Below are positions 34,492 through 47,700 of a DNA stretch of 64,000 nt, in pieces. The notes under the pieces are model-generated. The model searched no databases, was not told the origin of the DNA, and saw only the letters and a list, made by a program, of their open reading frames with translations. The DNA comes from Yamagishiella unicocca (taxonomy: Eukaryota; Chlorophyta; Chlorophyceae; Chlamydomonadales; Volvocaceae). The first letter of the stretch is position 1. Each line of letters begins with the position of its first letter. A program made the translations under genes and the position numbers. The stretch is from positions 124,001 through 188,000 of the forward strand of contig BDSL01000090.1 of the NCBI GenBank assembly GCA_003116995.1, in the 5' to 3' direction.

Positions 34492-35923
34492 CACGGAAAG
34501 ACCAATACGACCATTAACAGGAAGGGAAGCCGGAGGCTCGAGTGGACAGACGAGGGCTGGGGGGAAGCGGGCGGGACGAGTGGGACGCGGGATGATAATT
34601 GTTGCGGCGTGTAACCAAGGGCGCAGGTGGGTACACCGACGGGGCTGAGGGGGGCGAGAACGTGACGTCACGACTTGGATCTTGCAACCTGAATCTTGGA
34701 TTTGTAGAAGACAGTTGACGGGGCAGCAGTATGGTTTGTGGTTGGCATAGGACGCTGGCAATGGCATTACACCAGAGCTGAGGTTTGTGAACGGCCAAGG
34801 CTTGTTGTCGGCGTAGATGTTGCGCCCGTGCCTCCATGGCGTCTCAGCCGCAGTTGCCGGCAGACCACGGCCGGCGGCACGCATGGCAACATCGCCCGGC
34901 ACCCGCGCTGCCACCGACGGCTGTGTAGCTCCCACTTCCTTAGATAGCGCGGGCGACGTGCGTTTGGTTCCATCCCGTTACTTGGCGGCACAAGCGCACA
35001 AGCAGGTGTGCAGTGCACGTCGGTTGGGCCGCATGCAGGAGATGCAGTTATATGGCTCTGCAGCTTATGTCACGCACACCTAGGGTGCCTTTGCGGTGGA
35101 CGCCTTTGTGGAGGACCCCGCAGCGCTCCTTGGGCACCTAGTGCTAGCCCTAGCGGTGGACGCGCGATGTGTTAGATGCTGTCCTGTTACCTCGCACTCC
35201 AGCACCTCACTGCTTACCGGTATACAAAGCAAGCGTCGCTCACGTTTAAAACGCCAAAGCAAGCAAAACGAAACGAGTTAGATGCCGTACGGCGTCTTTT
35301 TCGCCCCTGGTGGAGTTGGCGTATGCTCATACCCTAAACCGGCCGCGCAGGGCGACGGGGGACAACCTGGCATGTTTCACACCCGAGGCCGCCTCTAACG
35401 CGGGTGCTGCGTAAGTAGCCCCATGAGGCCCTGCGGAGCATGACCCGCGCGACTGGAAAAAAGCCGTGGCCTAGACATATACCCGAAGCTTGACGGCTTT
35501 GCGGTAACTGAACGCACCCGCACTGGTTGTGCGGTAAACTAACACACCTTGTTGCCTCGGCACTTCATCCGCCCAGCCCCACACCCCATGCTCTCAACCA
35601 TGACCATGAGCTGCACACAGATCTGCGCATGATCCATGGACACGCGCCCGTAACACAGAATGGCTCAGCGCCGCGAGACACTTACTAGTCCCCCCTGTTG
35701 AACTTCCCTAGGGGCTTCGAGGGTATTGGACTGACCGCAGAGCTTCCTACGGCTTTGCATCAGGTCATTCCCGGCGCCCAAAAAATATATAGTTGGACAG
35801 CGCTTCGGGACTGCCAGCCCCCAACGTCAGGGCCCAGCGCACGCACTGCAGGAGGCCTGAAGGCGACGCTTGAGAGGCGGAAGGGGGGGCGCGCACTGCA
35901 TTGCGCTTCCCCGGCACCCCAGA
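34492..35923. other. Intergenic region between convergent TTC29 and WDR4 ends
   Basis: The only candidate signal is TGTAA at 34610-34614, the usual green-algal polyadenylation hexamer core, about 120 bp after the TTC29 stop. No gene supported. The short open frame at 35096-35281 lacks any recognisable domain. Confidence 0.5.
34610..34614 (+). terminator. Candidate TGTAA poly(A) signal for TTC29
   Basis: TGTAA about 120 nt after the stop codon, a typical distance and the usual signal in volvocine algae. It could be chance. Confidence 0.4.
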
Positions 35924-38900
35924 CTACGCCCCTGCGGGCTCTTCGGCTGCCTTGCTGTCTTCACCGTTCGGCTGCTCCGCCTGCTCCTGCTGCCCCTGCT
36001 GCTTGGCCTTCTCGTCCTGTCGGAGGCGCAGTGCCGCCAGCCGCTGCGTCTCCTTGTGATCGTTCCGCAGGCGCTTGCGTGACTGCGACTCCTCGTCGTC
36101 GTACGTGGGCTTACGCAAATGCTTAGAGTAAACCAACTGCTCTCCACCTGTTGTAGTAGTGAGCGAGATCGGGGCCAATTCAGGTGTGCAGGCAGGGAGG
36201 GCCATGCAATGGCGCAGGCGATGACGGGAATCAGGAAAATCCACCCTCTATTGCCTTCCAGCTGGTCACCCGCCGGCGTTTCCCCGACACTCTTCAACAA
36301 ACCGCACCACTCCTGCCCCCGCGCAATCCATACATTCCCATGCTCCCACCTTCACCCACGCCCCCGGTCCCACCTTCCGCGAGCTTGGCCTCCTCCTCCT
36401 CGACACGGGCCTCCAGCAGCGCGCGCACCGGCGCCGCCAGCACCTGCTCCGTGCACGGCTCGTACTGGCCGCCAGGACCGCGCTGTGCCACTCCGATGTG
36501 GACTGACTGCGCAGGGGGGGGGTCAGAGTAGTGCAGTCAAGGGACGTTCGCGACATCAGCGACCAACCGGGCCTGTCCGTGAGCTCAGGCGGCTTGTAAG
36601 GCCCGCGCCTTCGCGATTCAACGCAAAGACTGATGCAGCATGCGGCCATACCGGTATGCTCAAGCACGCGCCTAGCATTGTCATGACGGCACCTAGCGCA
36701 CAACCTAGGTGCGGTGCCCTAGCGCGCTGCACCGCAGTCACTTGCTCTTGGCCGCAGCACCGTCGGCACACCACATCCCGAATGCGGTCCGAGGGCGGCG
36801 TCGCGGCGTGTAGCAGGCCGGTCCCCTGCTGCGGCATATGGCATACTGAGCTACTGACGCGCCCAAGCCTTTGCCATAATGTAAACACCACGTCCCTCTG
36901 CCCCCGGTGTTAGCGCCTGGGGGCCCACGCAGCACACCTCTCCTGCGCCGCGCCGCGGTACCTCTGGCCCCCCGCTTTCACCAGATCCTCACCTGCGCCG
37001 TCAGCAGCGGCACGCCGCCCACCACCCACAGCTGACCCGTGGGTCCGAAGGCCACCTGGCTGGGGTACCGCACGTCCGGCCAGCGCACTCTCTGCTGCAG
37101 CGCCAGGCTGCGGCTCCCCCAGTCGATTGCCAGCAGCTGCACTGCGTCGTCCCCCTCCACCACCACCGCCACCGTGTCACTACGGGGGCAGAGCAGGGCG
37201 GGGTGAGTGGGGGTGTGACTGGGCGCAACAAATGTGTGTGCAGGGTTGGACGTCCAGGCGGGCGCTGTGGTCGTCGGTCACCCTTCAGGGGACGCGCGCG
37301 CGGCTCCACCCCGTTCCGCCGACTCGCCAACTCGCCGCGGCAGCGCTCCATGCCAGCCCTTATAAGGCCCTCACCCACCCGTCCGCCGACACCGCCAGGC
37401 TGACTACTGGTGCGCAAGGCGGCGCTTTGCTGCGCCGCTGCGGCTCCACGCCGCCGGCACCGTCGCCGTTGCCGCCGCCCTGTCCTGCACCGGAGGGGCC
37501 TGCGGGCAGATCCACAGAGCCTTCAGACTAACAAACCACCCACCGCGGGTCCCATTACCTGCGCACGTTCAAGCACCGTGCGAAGCTCAAAGCCGCGAGC
37601 CAGCACGCAGGTCCCACGCGCCCAAAGCCGTCCTCGCAAGTGTCCTCAGTCCATGCGCATCGCCCAACGGCGGGTCAAACAACGCGTCGAGACGGACTCG
37701 ATTCAGAGACCTTTGGGCTCCAGCGCAGCGCGCGCACGCACCTTCTTCTCCGCCCTCGCCATCCTCGCCCTCTCCCTCGTCGTCCCCGTCGTCGCCGGCG
37801 CCGCTGGCCTCGCCGCCCTCCTCCATCCCGCTGGCTTCACCAGCCGGCCCCTCCTTTGCGCCTGGCGCTGCTGCTGGCGCCGCCGCCACGTACGACGCCA
37901 GGAGGCTGCAGCTGGCGCAGTCCCACATCTTAACGGTGCCGTCGCCGCTACCCGAGAGCAGCACGCTGACGCTCTCCCCGTCCTTGAGCTGCTTGTGTTC
38001 CGCAAACGCAATACAGGATATGAAGTCCTGGTGGCCGAGGCAATAGCCCTGGATTTCGTAGGAGCCATGCATTAGGTCCGAGGGCAGGATGCTGATCCTG
38101 ACCTGCACGGCGGCAGACAGGTCGAGACCGTTCAGCCGGTTTGGGGATGGGCCCACCTCACGCCACCCCACCCCACACGACCCACTTTCCTCCCGCTCTT
38201 CCTCCGCCCTCGGCATACGGGTTTGCTCCCTACCCCTTAACACCCCTCGTCGGCCCGGCCCCAGGCCCGGGCCTGGTCCTGGGCCCTCACGCACCTTGTA
38301 GTCCTTGTCACTCGTTGCCAGGAAGCGGCCACACGGCGAGGGAGCCACCCCCGTCACAATGGAGCAGAAATGCCCGAGCAGCGTTCCCGGCGCCTGCAGC
38401 TGCGGCTCCGCTGCTGGCGCGTCCTTCACGACCCGGCCGACCAGCACGTCGCCGAACTTGTCTGCGAACAGCGCATCAGCACCGTCCCGGCTGAACCCGC
38501 CTGCGCTCATCTTTTTTGGTGTCCGCCAGGCCGCAGCGCAGCGCCAGCTGGTGGCTTCGGAGCGCGCCGCCGGCGCGGTCAACCACAGCCGGGCCGCCTT
38601 GTCGTCACCGCCCGTCAGCAGGCTGCTCCCGTCGGGGCTGAACTGCAGCACTCGTAAGCAGCCGCTGTGTGGCGGAGCGGGATCCGAGCTGCCGGCTGGC
38701 TGGGAGATAGCAAGCCGGATCTCGTCGCCCGTTCTGCGGCGGCGGGGCACGTTGCACGTGTCAGCGTGGTTCAATAAGTTTTGGTCACCCCCGTGCTGCT
38801 CGCCCGGCACATCGGCGGCGAAAGATCAACAGTGTGGCCGCATGTCTGGACGTGCCCCACTCACTCATAGTTGACGAGCGTCACCCGAGTCCCAATGGCC

Positions 38901-39031
38901 ACGGCCACAACACTGCTGCTTGGCTGCAATGCCAACAGCCTCACGGGTGGGTCGCCAATATCCTCAGGCCTCGGCTGCTGCTGTGCCAGAGCCTTGTCCG
39001 GATGCTTCTTGTTCCAACGCCTTCGGCCCAT
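35924..39031 (-). CDS. WDR4: WDR4/TRM82: non-catalytic subunit of tRNA (guanine-N7) methyltransferase
   Basis: Seven exons close in frame to 543 residues: 39031-38865, 38733-38295, 38102-37742, 37499-37379, 37179-36993, 36506-36374 and 36147-35924. The ATG at 39031 is the only ATG of the first frame; upstream it continues open but only from a GTG. WD40 blades: LLALQPSSSVVAVAIG, VLQFSPDGSSLLTGGDDKAA, the family-typical ALFADKFGDVLVG, LLGHFCSIVTGVA, CLGHQDFISCIAF followed by LLSGSGDGTVKMWD, and VVSLAVSADGDTVAVVVEG made across a splice junction. After blade 5 an acidic Gly/Glu insert (about residues 280-340) lengthens the protein. The C-terminus is basic (SRKRLRNDHKE) then Gln/Glu-rich. The family partners METTL1/Trm8 to place m7G46 on tRNAs. 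The catalytic subunit is not in the window. Confidence 0.9.
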
Positions 39032-39994
39032 CCTTGAGAGCTTTGCAACGCTGTGGCGCAGAAAGGGCACTAAAGCTGCCGGCGGCGGCACTCGAGGTCA
39101 ATAATTCCTAGTTATATCCACCAACCTAAGTTTAAATTCCCTGCCGTAGCCTAGCTTCGCATAGGCGTCTTTCGAAAGTCGGATGGACAAATGATCCTGT
39201 CGGGTGAGGTCCCAATAATACGCAGTCACGAGGTTCGCGTGCAACTGAAACGTTCCGCTTCGACAGGAAAGGCAATCATGCGAACATTCATCCTAAGCTA
39301 CTTGCCTTTCAGTCAGTCTTGTACAGCTTGTACGGCATTTGCATGGGACGAGAAAGCATGGACACCTGAGGTGGTGCAAATTATAGCGACCGTGTTGCCT
39401 GGTATCTTATTTTACATACTTACATTAGGCTTGCTAAGTCGTTACACTGTATATAAGCGAATCTGCGTGCGCTACTGACGCCCACCAAGGTGATCGCAGC
39501 CGTGTAGAGTTCAACGTGCCAGCTGGAACGTGCGAGGATCACACGAACTATGCTAACCATGGCTGCTGCGCTCAGAAGGGCAGCGGCGTCATGGGACTTA
39601 TCACGGCGTCGCTAACCGCTGCGGTGAGGCATTCGCTTTCTCACTTACTGACACGCGTTTATCGTCATGTTTAATTCAGCTGAAGCATTGAGGTGTCAGT
39701 GTTTGATAATATGTCCCAGCCCGCACATCCTCAACTTTGTGCCGGTCGGTGATTGCGTCCCAGCGACGTGGTTTTGTTTGAACCCTTCCAAACTCAGCGC
39801 GCTTGTTTATAAACACTGTCAAAATACGTATGACCCACCTCGTTTGTGTACCTATATTGGCGCTGGCTGGTAATGAAGGTATCGGCATCGTCAAAACGTC
39901 GGCAACGACCCTGGTCCCTTCCTTTGCAGAGCCTACCCCAGAAATTCGGATAGCGTAATTGCTTCTCATCCAATTGGTGTCCCGAGTTTAGCGG
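39032..39994. promoter_or_regulatory. Divergent intergenic region, WDR4 and membrane HRGP 1
   Basis: 963 bp, clearly less GC-rich than the genes. It must contain the WDR4 promoter, and that of the HRGP gene if its start is at 39995. A 95-codon ATG frame at 39191-39478 ends in a hydrophobic stretch, but I do not call it a gene. Confidence 0.5.
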
Positions 39995-42900
39995 ATGGAT
40001 GCGGCTCGTGGCAGCACGGCGTGCGCTACCGACGCCCAAGCGTCGCTTACCCTGCCCACGCTGGCAATCGGCAGCGGCGAGCAGGGAAGGGCCACACGAA
40101 ACATCAACGACCGCAGTAAATACGTCCAGACGTTATTGGAAGCTTGGCGCACAGCGCAAATCGGCAGCGGTGCCGCGGACGTCAACCGGTCGGTCACCGT
40201 TGGCAGCGCCCAGCAGCACTCGGCGATTATCCCTGGCTCTTGTGACGAATACCACACATCCTGCGATTATGTAGAAGGCACTGGGCAAGCCATCGGCCTC
40301 ACGGCGGGCAGCTCGGCCGCTGGCTGGTGGGCGCTCGCTAAACCGCACTTATCGCGCCGGCGGCGCCGGCGGCATTGGCCCAGACGGAGCCAAACGTACA
40401 AGAGCGATGCGCCCGGACTATATTCAGAAGGGGGGGTGTCCCGCGCTCTGGCATCAGCGGCGGGGCGGTCGCCATCCAGCATCCGGCTGGGCAGGGGCGC
40501 AGACGATTCGCCCCTGAAGCCGCTGGCGTTGGTATCAGCAGCGCTCACGAGGGATGCGGCGTTGGCGTCATCACTTGGTGCCGCAGGACGCACCACATCA
40601 CCGCTGCAGCTCGATGTCGCCACCGCGGGCTGCTGGCGTCAAGGCTGCTCCGCCGACGGTGTTAGCGGCCCAGCGGGCGCGGGTTGCTGCTGCACTGCTG
40701 GGGCCGCAGCTGGCGAGCCGGCACCCGCCTGGCCAGCTCACAGTTTCGCGGGGCAACAGCTTGCTGTGAACCCTCGCGCTAAACCAACAGCGACAGCGAC
40801 CTTGCCGCAGTCGGTTCTCCAGCAGCCTTGTGAAGTGAACAGCCACAAGCCAGTTCGACAGCACGCAAGCGAACAACCGAAGCAGCTATCGCAGTTGCCG
40901 CAGCCGCGACCGTCTCACAAGGTTCCGGCTGAGTCGCAGGGCCAGCACGATTGCCGCGGGGCCGCCAAAGGCACTCAATCCGACCCGCCCAATTCGTGCC
41001 CTTCCGCACAGCCCAGCCGGCGCGACAACCGGGCTGCGTCTGAGGGGCTGCAGCTGCGGGCCGCGCGGCGCTGCCACGAGCATCTGCCCCGCGGGACACC
41101 GCAAAAGGAAGGAGCGGTCATGCAGCAGCAGCAGCGCAAACAGCAGCAGACGGGCCGGCACCTGCAGGACGCAACGCCTCAGCGGCGACAGAGGCCGAGG
41201 CAGCGGCAGCTGAAATGGTTGACTTGGAGGGCCACGGCGGGCGCCTGTCTGCTGCCGCTCTTAATGCTGCTGCTGCTGCGCCTGTTCGCGTCCGCCAACG
41301 GACAGCAGCCCTCTCCGGCAGCAGCCGACTGCCCGGCTTACACCCTGGACCCGGCAATCGCGAAATGCACGCCGCATTTCCAGAACTGCGTGCTCTACAT
41401 GTATTGCCCGAATACGTGCACCGGCGGCGAGCGTTTCAGCACCCTGAACATGACAAGTGCGTTGGGTTGACCTGGACAACAGCGCGTGAAGGGAAGGGAG
41501 GGAACGGCACCGGAAACCGAACGGGGGGACGTCGTTTTGGGTTTTTGAGGATGCAGTAGCGGCTGGTGCCGCCAAAAGAGGTTTCCCAACGGATGCTGTT
41601 ACGACAGAAGGAAGATGCCGTACACGCACTTCCCGCGCGGGGCGCTGCATCTCGCCACGGCTCGTCGATGCCGTCCTCCTCTCCAGTCAAAAGCCTTGTG
41701 TCGTTTGCGGGAGGATGTGGTGTTGTTACACGGGCGTGCTTGCGAACGCGACCTACCTTACAGCACATTCGTCTCCACATCCATGACCTTGTCTGTTTGC
41801 TAGATGGCTACCACGTGATGCGCCCATGAGCTCGGAGACGTGGCTCACCGACCTGGTGCTCGCCCACACCACACTAGTTTCCCCGCTACCACCGTCCCAG
41901 TTGAAGCCCTCACCTCACCCCTGATGGACGTCCTCCATGCCGCCTCTTGCGACCTTGTAGGCTGCTCCGTTGAAGGCAAGACACACGTGACAAACGGCAC
42001 GTGCGGGGGAATTAACTGCGCCCTTCCTCCACCGTCGCCACCTCCCCCACGGTCTGCCACGCCGCCTCCGCTGAGGCCGCCGCCCCCAGATGGCGGCGAT
42101 GCGCCTTCGCCGTACAGTGACGGCGATAGTGGCGGAGGCCCGCCAGACGACCTCAGTTCGCCGCCGCCGCCTCCACCCAAGACATTGCCGCCAAAGCCAC
42201 GCCTGCAACCGCCGCCAACGCCGATGCCGCCGACACCCATATTCAAGCGGTCCCCAGGGGGCTGGGTGGATAGCCCGCCGATTACGGATGGCTACGATGC
42301 ACCCCCACCCGATGAGGCCTTCCCGCCCCCCAAGCCCCTATCCAAGAAGCCGCCTCCCCTTCCTCCACCCAAAGCGTCGCCGCCGGCCCCCAGGCCCCAT
42401 CCGGCGCCGCCACCGCTTGTTTCGAATCGCCCGCCGCCGCCACGGCCCCCTTTGCCGTCGCCACAGCCTCCACTGCCGCCGCTACCCCCGCCGCCGCCGC
42501 CGCCGCCGTCTCCACTACCCTCCAAACTCAATTCTCTTCCCTCGTTTCCCCCACCGACGGCTCCGCCGTCACCCAGCCCGCCGCCTCCCCACCCGCTGCC
42601 GCCACACCCGCCACCACCCAGCCCGCCGCCTCCAAGTCCACCACCACCCAGCCCACCGCAGCCCAGCCCACCGCCGCCCAGTCCGCCGCCGCCGCATCCG
42701 CCGCCGCCCAGCCCGCCGCCGCCGCATCCGCCGCCACCCAGCCCGCCGCCGCCCAGCCCGCCGCCGCCGAGCCCATCGCCGCCCGGCCCGCCGCCGCCCA
42801 GCCCCCCGCCGCCCGGCCCGCCACCGCCCAGCCCACTTCCACCCAGCCCGCCACCGCCCAGCCCACCCCCACCTAGCCCTCCACCGCCCAGTCCACCTCC

Positions 42901-44766
42901 ACCTAGGCCACCACCTCCCAGCCCACCTCCACCTAGCCCGGCGCCCAGCCCCCCACCACCCAGCCCCTCCCCCCCAACCCGCCTCCCTCTCCCGATCCCT
43001 CGCCCCCGCCCAAATCCCCGCCTTCCCCTGGGGCCCCTCCGTCCCCTCCTTCCCCTGGCCCCCCGCCTCCCCCACCACCATCCCCTGTTCTTACAAACCC
43101 TGGAACACAGGCCAACGTCCTCCGCACGATTGCAGTCCCCACCATCCCCACCCAGCAGCAAGTGGCTGCCCTCAAGTCGCTGCTGGAGTCATCCCAACCC
43201 GCTAACAGCGACGTGTCCGTCAACCTGTCCATTCTCTCCAAGACCATCACCGTGTCGTACCACATGCTCATCGTTGGCGAGCCCTCCACCTGCCTCACCT
43301 GCAGCCTCGCCCTGACGGAGCAGCTCCGCTTGGCGGTCGCAGTGGCGGCTCGTGCGCGCATGCAGAACGTAGGCTGCACGTGCCTCCTCTCCGAGGGGGC
43401 GCAACAGTTCGGCAAGGCGACGAGCGGACACCGGCGGCTCTCTGAGTCCACCGGCACGCCCCCGTCGCCGTCGCCATCGCTGTCGCCGCCCACCGCCGGC
43501 ACGCTGTCTACCTGCCCTGACTCAGCCTTCGTCGCGCGCATCGCCGTGAACCCCAGTGACGATCTGACGGCAATCGTATCTGCCGTACTGGCCAACAGCG
43601 TTGCGCCGCCCGCAACCCACATCATCATCCCGCTGCCCTCACCGCAGCAGCTGCAGCTGTCTTCACAGCTGCTGTTGGAACTGGACAGCGCCAACTACCA
43701 GGCTGCAAAGGCGGCGGAGGCGGCGATGGGCGGCTCGGATGCCGTCGCCAGCCGCGTCGCGAAAGCACTCAACGTGGATCGAACCGAGGTTGCGGTCGAC
43801 GATCCCCGCGTGACCGGACAGTCCATAACGTCTCCGACGCCCAACAACGCAGTGGCAGTAGGGGCAAGGAACGAGACAAGCACCAAGGACACGGGCAGCT
43901 CGGCGGTCAGCACCGGTGCCATTGTCGGCATCGTTCTGGGGCTCATCGGGGGCGCGGTGCTGCTGTGGGGCGTGTTGTATTTTGCTCGGCTGGGGCAGCG
44001 AAGGGTAAGCGAACCGGCGCGGCGCTTAGGCTGGGTTGTGGGTGGGCCCGATATGCTGGGGGGCTGCATGGCGGGGGGGTTGGGCGCCGTACAAGTTGGG
44101 ATGGTGCGTAAGCGCGTGCCTATCGGGAGCACGCAGGGAGGGTCCCAACCTAATGCTCGCTGCCATGGGCGCCATTACGATCCGTATCCGGGAGCCGATT
44201 CATTGGTTCGAGGGAGAGGGAGCATGCCGGGGAGGAACGAGGGAGGCGCTCGCAGCAGTAGCATGTGCAGGCTTCTGGCCTTTGCGGTCGCATATGCGTC
44301 CCTAGAAACGTAGCCTGCCGGAGAGTTATTGCTTTAGGCCCGCCTTGGGTCTCCCACAGGTCTGAACGCGGACCTTGCCCTGTCAAGGGACCCCTCCCTA
44401 ACTCCCAGCGCAAGCGAACGCAGCCCCCAATCCCCCTGACACCGCCGCCGCCGCCGGCTGTTGCCGCTCTGACCTCCCCTCCTGCTGGTCCCGCCCGCGC
44501 ATCCGCCCCTCCCCCCCCAGAACCGCATGACCGGCTCCTCTGCCGGAAGGCACGCGGAGAGGGCGGACCCGCGCATCATCATGTGGCAAAACACGTGTGC
44601 GGAGCGTGCTGTGGCTCGGAGCGGTGGTCCGCAGCGTGGCCACTACCCGACCCTGGCGCAGGTGCAACACGTCATCACCGTACCCCCGCCCCCGTCCTCG
44701 GGCCGCAAGCGCATGGCCGACGCAGAGGCAAGGATGGTGGCCAACACGAACCTGTATGCCTCGTAG
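39995..44766 (+). CDS. Single-pass membrane HRGP (volvocine Pro-rich rod, Cys-rich head, C-terminal anchor)
   Basis: Exons 39995-41456, 41901-44004 and 44521-44766. Order: an N-terminal region; a hydrophobic signal (LLPLLMLLLLRLFASANG); a Cys-rich head (CPAYTLDPAIAKC, CVLYMYCPNTC, GCSVEG, CGGINC); a long Pro-rich rod with (SPPPP)n and HPPPPSPP; a globular region with paired cysteines (CLTCSLAL, GCTCLLSEG); a transmembrane helix (AIVGIVLGLIGGAVLLWGV) followed by ARLGQRR; and a cytoplasmic tail of about 85 residues. Two starts are possible. ATG 39995 puts about 375 low-complexity residues and then a further 42 before the signal. ATG 41120 gives a signal-peptide-like N-terminus and is biologically more likely. 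The frame changes at a run of seven C (42969-42975). One added C closes the model exactly (1,270 or 895 residues). It probably anchors wall or matrix to plasma membrane, as an inference from composition. Confidence 0.75.
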
Positions 44767-47700
44767 CTTGAAAGCCGGTCGGGCGCTGTGTGTCAGTAGG
44801 GAGGTGGCGCGCGTGGCAGCATGAACGGGTGAAAGGGGCGTGGAAGGGTGTGGTGCGGGCATATGTGTATAAGGTCTTCGGTTGTAGTTGGTTGCGGTAC
44901 AAGGTAGCCGGCCGCGGGGGGTTGCAATAAAAGAACGGGGGGGGGGTCAAGGCAACCGGTGCGTGTTGCTTTGCGCGGCAGGGGGCTGATCGCGAGGAGT
45001 CTAGGTTGCTGATTGTACACGGGGTGAGGTATGCTGCAGGGCAGGGGAGCACGCAGGCGGCTTGGAGCTGTGAGCGCTCCCGTCCATAGTGTGGCTTTGC
45101 AGTCTCGGAAGGCAATACATATGACGCGGGTATGCCGTTAGGTTTGGGTGCTATCTAGTAAAGCTGACGCGCACGTGTATGTGTCTCTTGTGCTATTGAA
45201 CAAAATCGATAAAACAAACGGAAGCGAGTAGGGATATATGTACCGGACCTTGGAGGGCCTCATTTTGCCGCTTTATTTCTTACTGTGTGGCCCCATAGGG
45301 GGGCTGTGAAGTGCTCCCTTGCGGACGTAATGTATTCCATGTACTACCGTCGCCGCCCTGCAGCAATAGTACATAAGTGACTGCCATCTTATTACGCGAA
45401 TCTCTTCTCTTCTCTACCTATACGGGCATTAAGGAAAAGTTGCGTTGTGCGAGCAGACAACGGTGAAGTAATGCGGCGGGACCTCTTGGCGCGTAGAATT
45501 GGACGCCTTCAGCAGGATGTGTGCCAACTAGCAGGTGCATCTAGTAGATCCTTCGGGATCATTCCGCATTATCTATCTAACCCTTGCGCTGCTTTGCAGC
45601 TACCTGTAGTCCCGTCTTCAAGGGCTTCAGCTCAACCCCAGTTTCCTTTTGTGTACGTCGGGTGCTATGTGCATGAGGGTGCATGTTCCTGGGCGGCGCG
45701 TGTGAAGGTACATGACTGGATGAATGACGCTGCGGCGGGCTACGGTCCAGCGCAGGCAATACCCATCCTGTTGGTTTGCTTTGTGCCGTGCCTTGTGTTG
45801 TTGTTGTATCGGTTGCAATGGGTTTTCAGACCAAAAAGGTACAACCATCGGGCACATTGCCTGACACTGAGGGAGACGGCCTTGTGTGCCGTCGATGTAA
45901 TGTGTCAGCGCATGCATGTGGTTTGTGTGCATTGCCATGTAATGGTTTACGAGCATATCGTGTGTTTACCACCATGCTATGGCCCTTACAAGAGTCCTTC
46001 GTTCGTCCCTAGCGTGCAAGCGGCGCTGTCGGCATCTGAGCCGACCGCCATTTCCGCTCCATAACACGATAATACAACTGCTAGATGGTCGGCCAGAGCT
46101 ATTGCTCGTTATGCTGGTGAGTTGTGGATGGGGCAGTGTACAGCTTTGAAGGGGAGGACAGCCACAGAGGGGATGTTGCGTTCCCACCCACGTCCGTCAC
46201 GGGGCCGCTGCCTCCCCGTCCATCGTCCCCACCCACGGCCATCAACAGGCTGCTGCCTTCCGAACTGGGGCGGCCGTCTTTTGGTCCCGTTGGCAGGTAT
46301 GGCGCTGGCGGGCGATCGGGGAAAAAGGTTGACCGATGCGTACTTTCACTGGCTCTGAATGGGCCCCCAAGATATGCGAATCAACTTCCATGGTCGTTGA
46401 TGCGCCACTCCAGCACCATCATCACCGTAGTGAGAGGGTGTGGGATGCGCTAGCAGTTCTTGCAGAGGCACCAAAATCCGCTGGGAACCGGAAGAGGTAA
46501 CCGGTTAACCGCTGTCCAACTACGGTATTCCCGTACAAGAGCATCTTCCGCGACTTGCGTGGCCACGTCTCGCAGTAGGCCTTGTTGGACGTTGCCACAT
46601 TTTACTATGTTGCCTCCTGAGTCATTAAATAGTGTAGCTGGCAGCAAGCCGGGGTAAAGCCGGGGATTTTGTTACCCCAGATCTGCTCACGCCTGCCGAC
46701 GTCCGCCCTAGTTTGGCCCTGCCCACCCGCGTGCTCGGAATCTTCGCGTTCTGAACGGATTTACTCTTGGATGCCGTGTGAGGGAGACATTGATGGTTTG
46801 TGTGTCGAGAGCGTCACGATACTCCAGCTATTGCGGACAAGTTGGGCGCGGTTCGACATATCGCGATAACTGGGCGGGGTTCCACAATATCACGACAATT
46901 GGGCGCAATTCGGCAATATCGCGACAATTGGGCACAGTTCGAGTGTTCGACAGTATCGCGATGAGTCAGTGCGTGACATCCCCCAAAGGGCCGGCAGCCC
47001 GGCACCATCCAAATTATATCGATTCCAGCATGCGTTAGCCTCTTAATCGTTGCGCATGGAGGGCTGAAATGCTGTCAACGGTCATTACGCGATATCGTCG
47101 TTCTGTAGGGCCCTGTAGGGCACTGAGGGGGCACGAAGGTGAACGAGATATTCCCCTGCAATATTTTGTGTGCGGCTAAAGTTGGATAACGCCCAGCATA
47201 AGCGCCAAAACCCAGCATTACTTGGTCACGACCCGGTTGAATGAAGGCTCCACGCAGTCATGTGCCCCTTGGTGCCGCCTCTTGCCTCCGCAGCAGCTGA
47301 CAAATCCCACATATTTCGTCCCAGTGCCGCACACGAGCTGTTCAGTTATAAGTCCACGTTGTTATGCAACACTCACCAGGAATCAAATCATTCGCCGCAC
47401 ATTGCCGCTTTGAGGGTCGCAACACGACATCAGGGCCTTGCAGAGGTTCGTCCGCTGCAACGGCTCGTCATCACACCTCCTAAGCTTGTATCAGGAAAAG
47501 TTTGCCGCGTGGCATTACACTGGACCATACCGGTAGTCGACTCCACAAGCAACTACCGTCAAGGATGCAGCCTGTCTACTATGCTCGCGTTTACACTCCG
47601 GGCATACCTAAGGTCCTGCATGCCAACAACGCGTCCAGAAGCAGTGGCAAGTCCACAGTGATGTCAGGGAAATTTCACATGGAAGCCCTGGTGTTGTGCA

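Noticed and set aside
39191..39478. 95-codon ATG frame with a hydrophobic C-terminal stretch
   Set aside because: In the divergent promoter region, with no homology, splice partners or coding bias. Could be revisited with RNA data.
45447..46064. 205-codon plus frame with hydrophobic parts
   Set aside because: Starts with GTG, shows no family and lies in low-GC sequence after the HRGP gene; probably untranslated or intergenic.
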